NCBI RefSeq assembly: GCF_005780185.1
Contig: NZ_VBUI01000011.1
Span: forward strand, 62,001 to 126,000
Source of the DNA: Halomonas urmiana
GTDB taxonomy: Bacteria; Pseudomonadota; Gammaproteobacteria; Pseudomonadales; Halomonadaceae
DNA: 64,000 nt
Direction of reading: 5' to 3'
In this document: piece by piece, positions 42,764 to 51,581 of the stretch
Layout: every line of letters starts with the position of its first letter
Position numbering within the stretch: position 1 is the first letter of the stretch
Made by a program: the position numbers and the translations under genes
The notes under the pieces: generated by a model
Seen by the model: only the letters and a program-made list of their open reading frames with translations
Databases searched by the model: none
Told to the model about the DNA's origin: nothing

Positions 42764-43497
42764 TGGCGCGCCTGCAACTGCACGACCTCCAGCTGGCCCG
42801 CGGCGGCCAGACGGTCCTCGAGCATCTCGACGGGCGCTTCATGGACGGCGCCATCACCGCGCTGATCGGCGCCAACGGCGCCGGCAAGAGCACTCTGATC
42901 TCGGCGATCATGGGCATGCTCGAGCCGGTCGCCGGCCGGGTCGAGTGCGCGGTGCCCCGCGAGCGCCGCGCCTGGCTGCCCCAGCAGCTAGCGCTGGACC
43001 TGACCTTCCCGATGAGCGTGGAAGAGCTGATCATGACCGGCACCTGGCCAAGCCATGGCGCCCTGAAAGGCTACTGCGGTCCCCACTACCGCCGCGGCCG
43101 CGAGATCATGGCCAAGCTCGGCATCTCGCACCTGGCGCACCGCCCGCTGGGCGCGCTCTCCGGCGGCCAGCGCCAGCGCGCGCTGTTCGGCCGCACCCTG
43201 ATGCAGGAGGCCGAGCTACTGCTGCTCGACGAGCCCTTCGCCAACGTCGACATCGAGACGGTGGAGGTGCTGATGGAGGTGCTGCGCGACATGGCCCGTC
43301 AAGGCACCACCATCATCGTGGTGCTCCACGACATGGAGCAGCTCGCCCGCCTGGCCGACGACGTGCTGCTGCTCGCCGGCGGCCACGGCCGCTGGGTGCG
43401 CCCCGACGCCCTGCTCGACCACCACAGCGGCCTGGCGCCCCGCGCGCCGCGCCTGCCCCTGACCTTTCCGGATGTTTCCCATGCTGGCACTGCTTGA
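42763..43497 (+). CDS. znuC: Zinc ABC transporter ATPase ZnuC
   Basis: A 244-residue ABC ATPase of the metal-importer type. Walker A is GANGAGKST, the signature LSGGQRQRALFGRTLMQEA, and Walker B LLLLDEPFANVD with downstream VLHDMEQLARL. The start at 42763 overlaps the microprotein stop and gives the usual family N-terminus MARLQLHDLQLARGG. It overlaps znuB. With the Zur box upstream and a His-rich binding protein downstream, zinc is the best-supported substrate; manganese importers of the same family are the alternative. Confidence 0.92.
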   Translation: MARLQLHDLQLARGGQTVLEHLDGRFMDGAITALIGANGAGKSTLISAIMGMLEPVAGRVECAVPRERRAWLPQQLALDLTFPMSVEELIMTGTWPSHGALKGYCGPHYRRGREIMAKLGISHLAHRPLGALSGGQRQRALFGRTLMQEAELLLLDEPFANVDIETVEVLMEVLRDMARQGTTIIVVLHDMEQLARLADDVLLLAGGHGRWVRPDALLDHHSGLAPRAPRLPLTFPDVSHAGTA

Positions 43498-44371
43498 CGC
43501 CTGGCTGATCGCCCCCTTCGACTACGGCTTCATGCAGCGCGCCCTGGTGGCCGGCCTGGCGCTGTCGCTGGCCGCCCCGCCGCTGGGCGTGTTCCTGATG
43601 CTGCGCGGCATGAGCCTGATCGGCGACGCCATGGCCCACGCCATCCTGCCCGGCGTCGCGCTGGGCTTTTTGGCCGCCGGCTTCTCGTTGCCGATGATGA
43701 GCCTCGGCGGCATCCTCTCGGGGCTCTTTATCGCAGTGCTCGCCGGCAGCGTGTCACAGATGACCGGCCACAAGGAGGACTCGGCCATGGCCAGCTTCTT
43801 CCTGATCTCGCTGGCCGCGGGGGTGATGCTGGTGTCGCTGGGCGGCAGCAGCGTCGATCTCACCCACGTGCTGTTCGGCTCGATACTGGCCGTGGACTCC
43901 ACCGCCTTGATCCTGATCGCCGGCATCAGCAGCCTGATCGTGATCATCCTGGCGGTGATCTTCCGCGCCCTGGTGGTGGAGTGCCTCGATCCGCTCTTCC
44001 TGCGCGGTCAGAGGGTGCGCGGCGGCCTGGTCCACGGCACCTTCCTCGGCCTGGTGGTGCTCAACCTCACCGCCGGCTTCCAGACGCTCGGCACCCTGAT
44101 GGCCGTGGGCCTGATGATGCTGCCCGCCACCACGGCACGCTTCTGGAGCCAGCGCCTGGAGGGGCTGATCGCCATCGCCATCGGCGTGGCGCTTGCGGCC
44201 AGCACCGGTGGCCTGCTGCTCTCCTATCACCTAAGCCTGCCCTCGGGTCCGGCCATCATCCTGCTGGCCGGCCTCGGCTACGTGCTCTCCGCCCTGTTCG
44301 GCCGCCACCACAGCCTCACCGCCCGCTGGCGCCGCCATGCCATGCCGCTGGGCGCCCCCGAACCCGACTGA
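43472..44371 (+). CDS. znuB: Zinc ABC transporter permease ZnuB
   Basis: A 299-residue permease of the ABC-3 family, with about eight membrane helices. AAPPLGVFLMLRGMSLIGDA, the HAILPGVALGF segment and GHKEDSAMASFFLISLA are typical of ZnuB/MntB-type channels, and LLSYHLSLPSGPAIILLAG is the common C-terminal helix. The start at 43472 overlaps znuC; ATG at 43481 is an alternative and neither has a strong ribosome binding site, fitting translational coupling. Confidence 0.92.
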   Translation: MFPMLALLDAWLIAPFDYGFMQRALVAGLALSLAAPPLGVFLMLRGMSLIGDAMAHAILPGVALGFLAAGFSLPMMSLGGILSGLFIAVLAGSVSQMTGHKEDSAMASFFLISLAAGVMLVSLGGSSVDLTHVLFGSILAVDSTALILIAGISSLIVIILAVIFRALVVECLDPLFLRGQRVRGGLVHGTFLGLVVLNLTAGFQTLGTLMAVGLMMLPATTARFWSQRLEGLIAIAIGVALAASTGGLLLSYHLSLPSGPAIILLAGLGYVLSALFGRHHSLTARWRRHAMPLGAPEPD

Positions 44372-44395
44372 CTCCCCCAACGAAGGAAGCCCGCC

Positions 44396-45457
44396 ATGCG
44401 CCTCTCCCGCCCTCTCGCCCTGCTCGCCGGGGCCACGACCCTGCTGGCCCTCCCCGCCCTGGCCACCGAGCGCGTCCAGGTCGTCACCAGCTTCAGCATC
44501 CTCGCCGACATGATCGACAACGTCGGCGGCGAGCACGTCGAGGTGGCGGCGCTGGTCGGGCCGGACAGTGATGCCCACGTCTACTCGCCGCGCCCCAACG
44601 ATGCCCGCCGGCTCGCCGAGGCGGACCTGGTGGTCTTCAACGGCCTGCAGTTCGAGGGCTGGATGGAGCGGCTGATCGATGCCAGCGACTTCGAGGGCCC
44701 GCTGGTGGTGGCCACCGACGGCCTCATGTCGCACCTTGCCGAGGGCGACGACCACGGCGCCCATGATGACGAGCCCCACGTCGAGGCGCAGGGCCACGAC
44801 GATCACGCCGCCCATGCAGACGACCCAGCCCACCAGGACGACGATAGTGGCCACGACCATGGCGGGGCGGATCCCCACGCCTGGCAGGACCTGGGCCTGG
44901 GCGAGGTCTACGTGAGCAACATCCGCGACGGCCTGATCGCCGCCGACCCGGCCCACGCCGACGCCTACCGGGCCAACGCCGAGCGCTACCTGGCGGCCAT
45001 CGACGCCGCCGACGATGAGCTCCGCGCACTGCTCGACGAGATTCCCGCCGACACCAGCGTGATCACCGGCCACGCCTCCTTCGGCCACTTCGCGCGCGCC
45101 TACGGCCTGCGCTTCCTCTCACCCCAGGGGCTCTCCACCGCGGGCGAGCCGAGCGCCGCCAACATGGCCCGGCTGATCGACGTGATTCGCGAGCAAAACG
45201 TCCGGGCGCTGTTCCACGAGAACATGACCAGCCCGGCGATGATCGACCAGCTGGCCGAGGAGACCGACCTGCCGGTGGCCGGCACCCTCTACGCCGACGC
45301 CCTGGCGACCGACGGCGAGGCCAGCAACTGGCTCGGCATGCTGCATCACAACGCCCGGGTGCTCCACGACGCCCTGGCCGAGCCGGGCCATGAAGAGGAT
45401 GGCGACGCTCACGACCATACCGAAGAGGACGAGGCGTCTCACGACCACACGCACTGA
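44396..45457 (+). CDS. Zinc ABC transporter substrate-binding protein (ZnuA-like)
   Basis: A 353-residue cluster A-I metal-binding protein. After the signal peptide (cleavage after ALA near residue 23) it reads RVQVVTSFSILADMIDNVGG. Metal ligands are expected at His in DSDAHVYSPRP, HAW in GGADPHAWQD, His in SVITGHASFGHFA and an acidic residue in the TLYADAL loop. A His/Asp-rich loop of about 45 residues (roughly 115-160) and a second His-rich tail (HDHTEEDEASHDHTH) are zinc-scavenging features. AAGGAAG lies before the start. It closes the zinc operon and is followed by an intrinsic terminator. Confidence 0.92.
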   Translation: MRLSRPLALLAGATTLLALPALATERVQVVTSFSILADMIDNVGGEHVEVAALVGPDSDAHVYSPRPNDARRLAEADLVVFNGLQFEGWMERLIDASDFEGPLVVATDGLMSHLAEGDDHGAHDDEPHVEAQGHDDHAAHADDPAHQDDDSGHDHGGADPHAWQDLGLGEVYVSNIRDGLIAADPAHADAYRANAERYLAAIDAADDELRALLDEIPADTSVITGHASFGHFARAYGLRFLSPQGLSTAGEPSAANMARLIDVIREQNVRALFHENMTSPAMIDQLAEETDLPVAGTLYADALATDGEASNWLGMLHHNARVLHDALAEPGHEEDGDAHDHTEEDEASHDHTH

Positions 45458-45493
45458 GGCCCCGGTGACTGAGGTCACGCCCAGAGCATCGAC

Positions 45494-45524
45494 ACGGCCG
45501 CCATCTTCGGATGGCGGCCGTTTT
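45494..45524 (+). terminator. Terminator of the zinc uptake operon
   Basis: A 12-bp perfect stem ACGGCCGCCATC / GATGGCGGCCGT with a TTCG tetraloop is followed by TTTTG, 37 bp after the stop. Confidence 0.9.
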
Positions 45525-45562
45525 GTGTAACATCGAGCCAAGCCCTTCGCCAGGACATCGCC

Positions 45563-46249
45563 ATGCTCGAGTTCCGCCAGGTCGCCAAGGCCTATGCCAC
45601 GCCCCAGGGGCCCCTCGAGGTGCTCGCCGGGGTGGACCTCGAGCTGGCGCCCGGCGAGAGCCTGGCGCTGATGGGCGAGTCGGGCAGTGGCAAGTCGACC
45701 CTGCTGCACCTGGCCGCGGGGCTCGACCTGCCCGACCGCGGCGAGGTGCGCCTCGCCGGATGCGCGATCTCGTCGCTCGCCGAGCCGGCCCGGGCACGGC
45801 TGCGCCGCGAGACCCTGGGCCTGGTGTTCCAGCAGTTCCACCTGGTGGCGAGCCTCAGCGTGCGCGATAACCTGCGCCTGCAGGCGCGCCTCGCCGGCCG
45901 CGAGCGGCCCGACTGGACGGCCGAGCTGATCGCGCGACTGGGCCTGGGCGGGCTGGAACGACGCTACCCCGAGCAACTCTCCGGCGGCCAGCAGCAGCGC
46001 CTGGCCATCGGCCGCGCGCTGGCGCCGCGCCCCGCCCTGCTGCTGGCCGACGAGCCCACCGGCAACCTCGACGAGACGAGCGCTGGCGAGGTCCTCGAGC
46101 TGATGCTGGCGCTGGTGCGCGAGGCCGGCTGCAGCCTGCTGATGGTCACCCACAGCCCGCGGGTCGCCGCGCCACTGTCGCGCTGCCTGCGCCTCTCCCG
46201 CGGCCAGCTCGCGCCACACCGCCCGGCGGAGCGCCAACCGTGCGCCTGA
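45563..46249 (+). CDS. ABC transporter ATPase, LolD/MacB/YbbA type
   Basis: A 228-residue ATPase of the type VII (mechanotransmission) ABC class. Walker A is GESGSGKST, the signature LSGGQQQRLAIGRAL, and Walker B LLADEPTGNLDETS, followed by VTHSPRVA. GLVFQQFHLVASLSVRDNL is typical of LolD/MacB/YbbA. It overlaps the permease gene by 10 bases. The transporter probably does not import solute but moves lipoproteins or lipids, or transmits force across the membrane, by analogy with LolCDE, MacB and YbbAP. Confidence 0.9.
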   Translation: MLEFRQVAKAYATPQGPLEVLAGVDLELAPGESLALMGESGSGKSTLLHLAAGLDLPDRGEVRLAGCAISSLAEPARARLRRETLGLVFQQFHLVASLSVRDNLRLQARLAGRERPDWTAELIARLGLGGLERRYPEQLSGGQQQRLAIGRALAPRPALLLADEPTGNLDETSAGEVLELMLALVREAGCSLLMVTHSPRVAAPLSRCLRLSRGQLAPHRPAERQPCA

Positions 46250-48759
46250 TGCTCGTCGCCCTGGCCACCCTGCTCGGCCACTATCGCCGCCACCCCGGCC
46301 AGCTGGCCATGCTGCTGTTGGGGCTCTGGGTGGCCGGGGCCCTGTGGAGCGGCGTGCAGGCGATCAACGCCTCGGCCAAGGAGAGCTACGCCCGGGCCGA
46401 GGCGCTCTTCACCAGCGGCCTGGATCGCCTCGAGCGACGCGACGGCGAGGCGCTTTCGCGCGGAGACTTCGTCGCGCTGCGCCGGGCCGGGGTCGACGTC
46501 TCGCCGCTGCTCGAGGGCGAGGCGGTCAGCGTCACGGACGAGCGGCTGACGGTGATCGGCATCGACCCGCTGACCCTGCCCGGCGACAGCGCCTTCGCCA
46601 CCGCCGGCAGTGGCGGCGAACTCACCGCCTTCTTCACGCCGCCCTGGCAGACCCGCCTGGCGCCGGCCACCACTGAGCGCCTAGGGCTCGAGGCATCAAC
46701 GGCCTCCGGTGCCACCCCGACACTTGGCGACGGCCAGACGCTGCCGCCGCTGGTCCTCGCCCCGAGCCTGCCGCCGGGCACCCTGGTCATGGATATCGCC
46801 GCCGCGGCGCGGCTGCTCGGCAGCGGCGAGATCCTCAGCCGGCTGATGGCCGAGGCGGGAGCGCTGGACGCGGCGCCCGCGGGCTATCGGCTGGTCCGCG
46901 CCGAGACCCTGGCGAACCCCGGCGAGCTCACCGCGAGCTTTCACCTCAACCTCACCGCCATGGCGCTGCTGGCGCTGATCGTCGGGCTCTTCATCGTCCA
47001 AGCGGCGCTGGGCCTGGCGCTGGAGCAGCGCCTGGGGCTGCTGCGCACCCTGCGCGCCCTGGGGGTGCCGGGGCGCACCCTGGTCGGTGTGCTGGCCCTC
47101 GAGCTCGTGCTGCTCGGCCTCATCGGCGCCCTGGCCGGCATCGCCAGCGGCGTCTGGCTGGCCCATGCGCTGCTGCCGGACGTGGCCGCCACCCTGCAGG
47201 GCCTCTATGGGGCCGCGGTGGGCACTCGGCTACAGCTGCCCTGGCACTACTGGCTCGGCGGACTCGGCGTGACCCTGGGCGGGCTAGCAGTCGCCGGCAG
47301 CGCCACCCTGTGGCGGGCCGCCCGGCTCGGCGTGCTGGAGCTCGGCCAGGCCCAGGCCTGGCGCGCGGGCTTCCAGCGCCAGCTGAGACGCGAGGCCGTC
47401 GCCGGCGGCCTCGCCGCCCTGCTGGCGCTGGCCACGGGGGCCTGGCTCGCCACCCAGCCGCCCGGCGAGGGGCTGGTCGCCGGCTTCGTGATGATCGCGG
47501 CACTGATGCTCGCCTGCGCGCTGTGGCTGTCGCCGCTGCTGGCCGCCGGGCTCGCGGGGCTGGGCCGCCTCGCCCGCCACCGCCCCCTGACCCAGTGGGC
47601 CCTGGCCGACCTGCAGCTGCAGCTGCCGCGGCTGTCGCTCGCGATGATGGCACTCGTGATCGCGCTCTCCGCCAACCTCGGCGTCGGCAGCATGGTCGGC
47701 GGCTTTCGCCTGACCTTCCTCGACTGGCTGGACCAGCGGCTGGCCGCCGATCTCTACCTGCGCCCGCCGGCCGAGCGCTTCGACGAGGTGCAGGCCTGGC
47801 TCGAGCGCCGCGACGCGGTGGCCGAGCTGCTGCCCACCGCCGAGGCCGACGCGACCCTGCTGCAGATCACGGCCGACAGCGATCCCCCCCGGCCCCTGCG
47901 CCTGCCGGTGACGCTCTTCGGCATCACCCCGGGCGAACGCCTCACCCCGAGCTGGCCGCTGCTGGAGACGCTGGCCGGTCGCGACGCGGCCTGGGCCGCC
48001 CTCGCGAAAGGCGAGGCCTTCATCAACGAGCAGCTGGCCCTGGGCCAGGGCCTTGCCCCCGGCGACCGGCTCGTCCTGCAGGCCCCGGGGGGCCGAGGCC
48101 GCGAGGAGGTCATCGTGGCCGCGATCTATCCCGACTACGGCAATCCCCGCGGCGAGGTGCTGCTGACCGCGGCCCGGCTGCGCGAGCGCTTCGACGCCCC
48201 GCCGGGATCGATCGGCATCGTGCTCGCCGAGGGACACATCGCCGACCCGCTCGCCCGGGCGCTGACCGCGCGCTTCGATCTGGACGACCAGGCCGTGCTC
48301 GACCAGCGCCGGATCAAGGCGCTCTCCACCGAGATCTTCGAGCGCACCTTCGCCATCACCCGGGCCCTCAACGCGCTGACCCTGGCCGTGGCCGCCCTGG
48401 CGCTGCTCGCCAGCCTGCTCGCCCAGGCCCGGGAACGTCGCCGCCGGTTGGCGCCGCTGTGGGCGCTGGGCGTGCCGCGCCGCGAATTGGTAGGGCTGCA
48501 GCTCGCCCAGCTGGGCGGCGCGGCGCTGGTGACCGGACTTCTCTCCGTGCCGCTGGGCATCGCCATCACGGCCTGCCTGGTGGCGGTGATCAACGTCGCC
48601 GCCTTCGGCTGGCGCCTGCCCCTGCACGTCTTCCCCGGCGAGATCGCGCTGACCCTGGCCACCGCCCTGGTGGTGGCGCTGTTGGCGGCCGGCCTGCCGT
48701 CCCTGACGCTCTGGCGTACCCCGCCGCGGGCGCTGCTGGCCGAGGAGGAGACCACATGA
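46240..48759 (+). CDS. FtsX-like ABC permease (YbbP type)
   Basis: An 839-residue permease. One N-terminal helix (about residues 15-35), a periplasmic domain, then two blocks of membrane helices with FtsX domains: one near residues 245-370 (MALLALIVGLFIVQAALGLA, LGLLRTLRALGVPGRTLV) and one at 700-830 (LALLASLLAQARERRRRLAPL, LWALGVPRRELVGLQLAQLG). The arrangement, up to ten helices with two FtsX domains, matches YbbP more than LolC. The GTG start at 46240 has GGAG 9 bases upstream; ATG 46249 is an alternative. Its stop overlaps the following lipoprotein gene (ATGA). Confidence 0.88.
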   Translation: MRLMLVALATLLGHYRRHPGQLAMLLLGLWVAGALWSGVQAINASAKESYARAEALFTSGLDRLERRDGEALSRGDFVALRRAGVDVSPLLEGEAVSVTDERLTVIGIDPLTLPGDSAFATAGSGGELTAFFTPPWQTRLAPATTERLGLEASTASGATPTLGDGQTLPPLVLAPSLPPGTLVMDIAAAARLLGSGEILSRLMAEAGALDAAPAGYRLVRAETLANPGELTASFHLNLTAMALLALIVGLFIVQAALGLALEQRLGLLRTLRALGVPGRTLVGVLALELVLLGLIGALAGIASGVWLAHALLPDVAATLQGLYGAAVGTRLQLPWHYWLGGLGVTLGGLAVAGSATLWRAARLGVLELGQAQAWRAGFQRQLRREAVAGGLAALLALATGAWLATQPPGEGLVAGFVMIAALMLACALWLSPLLAAGLAGLGRLARHRPLTQWALADLQLQLPRLSLAMMALVIALSANLGVGSMVGGFRLTFLDWLDQRLAADLYLRPPAERFDEVQAWLERRDAVAELLPTAEADATLLQITADSDPPRPLRLPVTLFGITPGERLTPSWPLLETLAGRDAAWAALAKGEAFINEQLALGQGLAPGDRLVLQAPGGRGREEVIVAAIYPDYGNPRGEVLLTAARLRERFDAPPGSIGIVLAEGHIADPLARALTARFDLDDQAVLDQRRIKALSTEIFERTFAITRALNALTLAVAALALLASLLAQARERRRRLAPLWALGVPRRELVGLQLAQLGGAALVTGLLSVPLGIAITACLVAVINVAAFGWRLPLHVFPGEIALTLATALVVALLAAGLPSLTLWRTPPRALLAEEETT

Positions 48760-49934
48760 GACGCCCCCCGATCGGAACATCGCGATGGCCGCTGATCGGC
48801 CTGCTGCTCGGCTCTCTCCTCACCCTGCTGACGGGCTGCGGGGAACCGGCGCCGCCGCCGGCCGAGGGTTTCGCCGGGCTGGGCAGCGAGGCCGAGGGCT
48901 TCGTTGCCGCCGCCCCGGGCACCCCGCTGCGCTTCCCCGAGGATCACGGCCCCCACCCCGACTACCGCCTGGAGTGGTGGTACCTCACCGCCAACCTGGA
49001 GGACGCGAACGGTGAAGCGCTGGGCGTGCAGTGGACGCTGTTCCGCCAGGCCCAGCAACCGCGCGGACAGCGTCAGGAGTCGCCCGGCCCCTGGGCCGCC
49101 GAGCAGCTGTGGATGGCGCACATGGCGGTCTCCCGGGGTGAGGTCCACCGGGTCGCCGAGCGCTTCGCCCGGGGCAACTCCCGTGAGGCGTCGCCCGAGC
49201 AGGACCAGGCCGGCGTCACCGCCCGGCCCTTTCGTGCCTGGCTCGACGACTGGACGATGGAGAGCCGCGTCGAGGATCCCCGGCAAGACGCCCTGGAGCG
49301 GCTGCGAGTGAGTGCCCACGCCGGGGCGGGGGATGACGCCTTCGGCTATCGGCTGCGTCTGGCGGCCCGCGGTCCGCTGGTGCGCCACGGCGAGGCCGGC
49401 TTCAGCCAGAAGTCCGCCGACGGCCAGGGCTCGATCTACTTAAGCCAGCCCTTCTTCGAGGTCGCCGGCGAGGTCACCCTGGCGGGCGAGACCCGCGCCG
49501 TCAGCGGCCGCGCCTGGCTCGACCGCGAATGGAGCAGCCAGCTGCTCGGCCCGGACCAGACCGGCTGGGACTGGTTCTCGCTGCACCTCGCCGACGGCCA
49601 CAAGCTGATGGCCTTTCGCCTGCGCGGCGGCGGCGAGGCGGGCGGCGACTATCTCTCCGGCACCTGGATCACGCCCGCCGGGGAGGCCACGCCGCTCGAG
49701 GGTGACGCCCTGCGCCTGACCCCACTGGAACGACGCCCGGTGGCGGGCCGCGAGATGCCCATCCGCTGGCGGCTTGAGCTCCCGCGCCGCGGGCTCGACC
49801 TGATCGTCGCCGCACCCCACGCCGAGCGCTGGATGGCCACCGCGGTGAGCTACTGGGAGGGCGAAGTGCGGGTGACCGATCATGATGACGGCACCCCGCT
49901 GGGCGAGGGCTACCTCGAGATGACCGGCTACTGA
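48756..49934 (+). CDS. AttH/CrtC-like lipocalin-fold lipoprotein
   Basis: A 392-residue protein with lipobox LLTGC (Cys near 28), so anchored as a lipoprotein. The core matches the AttH/carotenoid 1,2-hydratase (CrtC) family: FPEDHGPHPDYRLEWWYLTA, then LGVQWTLFRQA, AHMAVSRGEVHR, FSQKSADGQGSIYLSQPFFE, GRAWLDREWSSQLLG and GWDWFSLHLADG. The Trp/Tyr-rich double lipocalin fold often binds hydrophobic ligands. Widespread bacterial operons of ATPase, FtsX-like permease and this lipoprotein suggest a lipid- or envelope-related export function. Start ATG 48756 overlaps the permease stop; the frame's upstream extension is antiphase read-through of the permease gene. Confidence 0.87.
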   Translation: MRRPPIGTSRWPLIGLLLGSLLTLLTGCGEPAPPPAEGFAGLGSEAEGFVAAAPGTPLRFPEDHGPHPDYRLEWWYLTANLEDANGEALGVQWTLFRQAQQPRGQRQESPGPWAAEQLWMAHMAVSRGEVHRVAERFARGNSREASPEQDQAGVTARPFRAWLDDWTMESRVEDPRQDALERLRVSAHAGAGDDAFGYRLRLAARGPLVRHGEAGFSQKSADGQGSIYLSQPFFEVAGEVTLAGETRAVSGRAWLDREWSSQLLGPDQTGWDWFSLHLADGHKLMAFRLRGGGEAGGDYLSGTWITPAGEATPLEGDALRLTPLERRPVAGREMPIRWRLELPRRGLDLIVAAPHAERWMATAVSYWEGEVRVTDHDDGTPLGEGYLEMTGY

Positions 49935-49976
49935 GCCTTAAAGGACAGCGGCTCGCCGCCATGCGCAAGCCCTGAC

Positions 49977-50092
49977 ACGACGCTGATGGTGTCCCATGTG
50001 CGCGATGTCAGCGTTCAGGGCAGCCTGGTGGGCTTCTTCGACATGATCCAGGGGCTCGAGGGCACCCGCACGGCGATCGCCACCCTGCTTCA
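49977..50092 (+). pseudogene. Fragment of a haem-oxygenase-like oxidase gene
   Basis: About 38 codons, TLMVSHVRDV, GSLVGFFDMIQGLEGTR and TAIATLL, closely match the internal segment of the oxidase domain at about 59952-60067 (LMVSHVRDV, NPVGFFGMVQVLEGTS, TAIATRA). Similarity begins and ends abruptly. The rest of the 306-bp gap to the next gene (50093-50240) shows no gene and is less GC-rich. This is a scrap of a second copy. Confidence 0.8.
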
Positions 50093-50240
50093 AGACACCC
50101 TACACATCACGTATTACCTTGACGGCAAGGCGTCACCCTTCTTTGCTCTCAGTGAAGGCGTGAGGGCGCATCCCGCTTTATCCCTTCGCTGTATTTCAAC
50201 ACCGGCCCCAACGTTTTCTCGTTTTCGCTAAACTAGCCAC

Positions 50241-51512
50241 ATGAATAGAACATCCATCTACTCGTGGGCCCTATACGACTGGGCCAACTCGGCTTACGCC
50301 ACCACCGTAATGGCGGGCTTTTTCCCGATCTTTTTCAAGGAGTACTTCAGCGTCTCCGCCGAAGTGACCACCTCGACCGCGCAACTGGGGTTTGCTAACG
50401 CCCTCTCCAGTCTCATCATCGTAACCCTCGCCCCACTTTTAGGCGCGATCGCCGATGCCGGCGGGATGAAAAAACACTTCTTGTACCTATTTTCTTATCT
50501 GGGCGTTCTAATGACCGCCTGTCTGGCGCTGGTCAGCGAAGGCGCATGGGAGCTGGCCGCGCTGCTCTATGTCGGCAGCAATATCGGTTTTATGGGCGCC
50601 AATGTCTTTTACGATGCGCTGCTACCGTCGGTATCGGAGGAGAAGTCCTTCGACACGGTCTCCGGGCTCGGTTTTGCCTTGGGCTATCTGGGCGGCGGTG
50701 TCTTGTTCGCCATCAATGTCTGGATGGTGCAGTCGCCGCAGAGCTTCGGCCTAGCCGATACCACCCAGGCGGTTCAGGCCTCGTTCATTTCCGTGGCCGT
50801 CTGGTGGGCGCTGTTTTCGCTGCCGTTGCTCTTCTTCGTCAAGGAGGAGCGCCGCCACATGATCTCAAAAAATGCGCTGACCGTAGTGAAAGATGGTTAC
50901 CGACGCTTGGCGAGGACCTTCCGCAACATCGCCGGCTTCAAGGGACTCGTGCTCTTTCTAATCGCCTACTGGCTCTATATCGACGGAGTGGGTACGGTGA
51001 TTCGCATGGCGGTCGATTACGGCATGTCGATCGGTTTCGAATCCAACGACCTGATTCTGGCGTTGCTGATTGTCCAGTTCGTCGGCTTCCCGGCCACGCT
51101 CGCCTTTTCCAAACTGGCCGACTTCTGGGGCACCAAAAACGCCCTGCTCTTCGCCATCGGCTTCTATCTGGTCATTCTTGTGCTTGCGGTCATGATGACC
51201 GAGGTACACGAATTCTATATGCTGGCGGTGATGATTGCGCTGGTGCAGGGCGGAATTCAGGCACTGAGTCGCTCCTACTATGCGAGCATGATCCCCAAAG
51301 GCTATGCAGCGGAGTTCTTTGGCTTCTACAACTTCCTGGGAAAGTTCGCCGCTATTTTCGGCCCGCTGCTGCTAGCAGTGGTTGCGTTGGTGACCGAAGA
51401 CTCACGCGCTGCGATCGCTTCCATCGCCGTCTTTTTCATTCTCGGCGCACTGCTGCTAATGAAAGTGGACGCCGGCCAGACTGCCAGGGAGGTGCGCGAG
51501 ACACTGCGCTAA
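50241..51512 (+). CDS. MFS transporter, UMF1 family
   Basis: A 423-residue membrane protein with about 11-12 helices of the UMF1/Atg22-like MFS family. The N-terminus YSWALYDWANSAYATTVMAG is diagnostic, with FYDALLPSVSEEKSFDTVSG and GLGFALGYLGGGVLFAINVW later. Codon use is clearly less GC-rich than the surrounding genes (for example AAAAAACACTTC), matching the next gene, so the pair may have been acquired together. No strong ribosome binding site is seen. The substrate is unknown; the neighbouring lipid-modifying enzyme suggests export of a lipid-related product, as speculation. Confidence 0.88.
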   Translation: MNRTSIYSWALYDWANSAYATTVMAGFFPIFFKEYFSVSAEVTTSTAQLGFANALSSLIIVTLAPLLGAIADAGGMKKHFLYLFSYLGVLMTACLALVSEGAWELAALLYVGSNIGFMGANVFYDALLPSVSEEKSFDTVSGLGFALGYLGGGVLFAINVWMVQSPQSFGLADTTQAVQASFISVAVWWALFSLPLLFFVKEERRHMISKNALTVVKDGYRRLARTFRNIAGFKGLVLFLIAYWLYIDGVGTVIRMAVDYGMSIGFESNDLILALLIVQFVGFPATLAFSKLADFWGTKNALLFAIGFYLVILVLAVMMTEVHEFYMLAVMIALVQGGIQALSRSYYASMIPKGYAAEFFGFYNFLGKFAAIFGPLLLAVVALVTEDSRAAIASIAVFFILGALLLMKVDAGQTAREVRETLR

Positions 51513-51581
51513 AACGCTTCTTGGTTGTCCGAATATTCGGCCACCCTCCCGCCGGTCAATATCTGCTATGATGAATTTATT

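Noticed and set aside
47310..48755. Upstream extension of the AttH/CrtC-like lipoprotein frame
   Set aside because: The extension is another frame of the permease gene and is Arg/Ala-rich. The lipoprotein has its own ATG, signal peptide and start-stop overlap.
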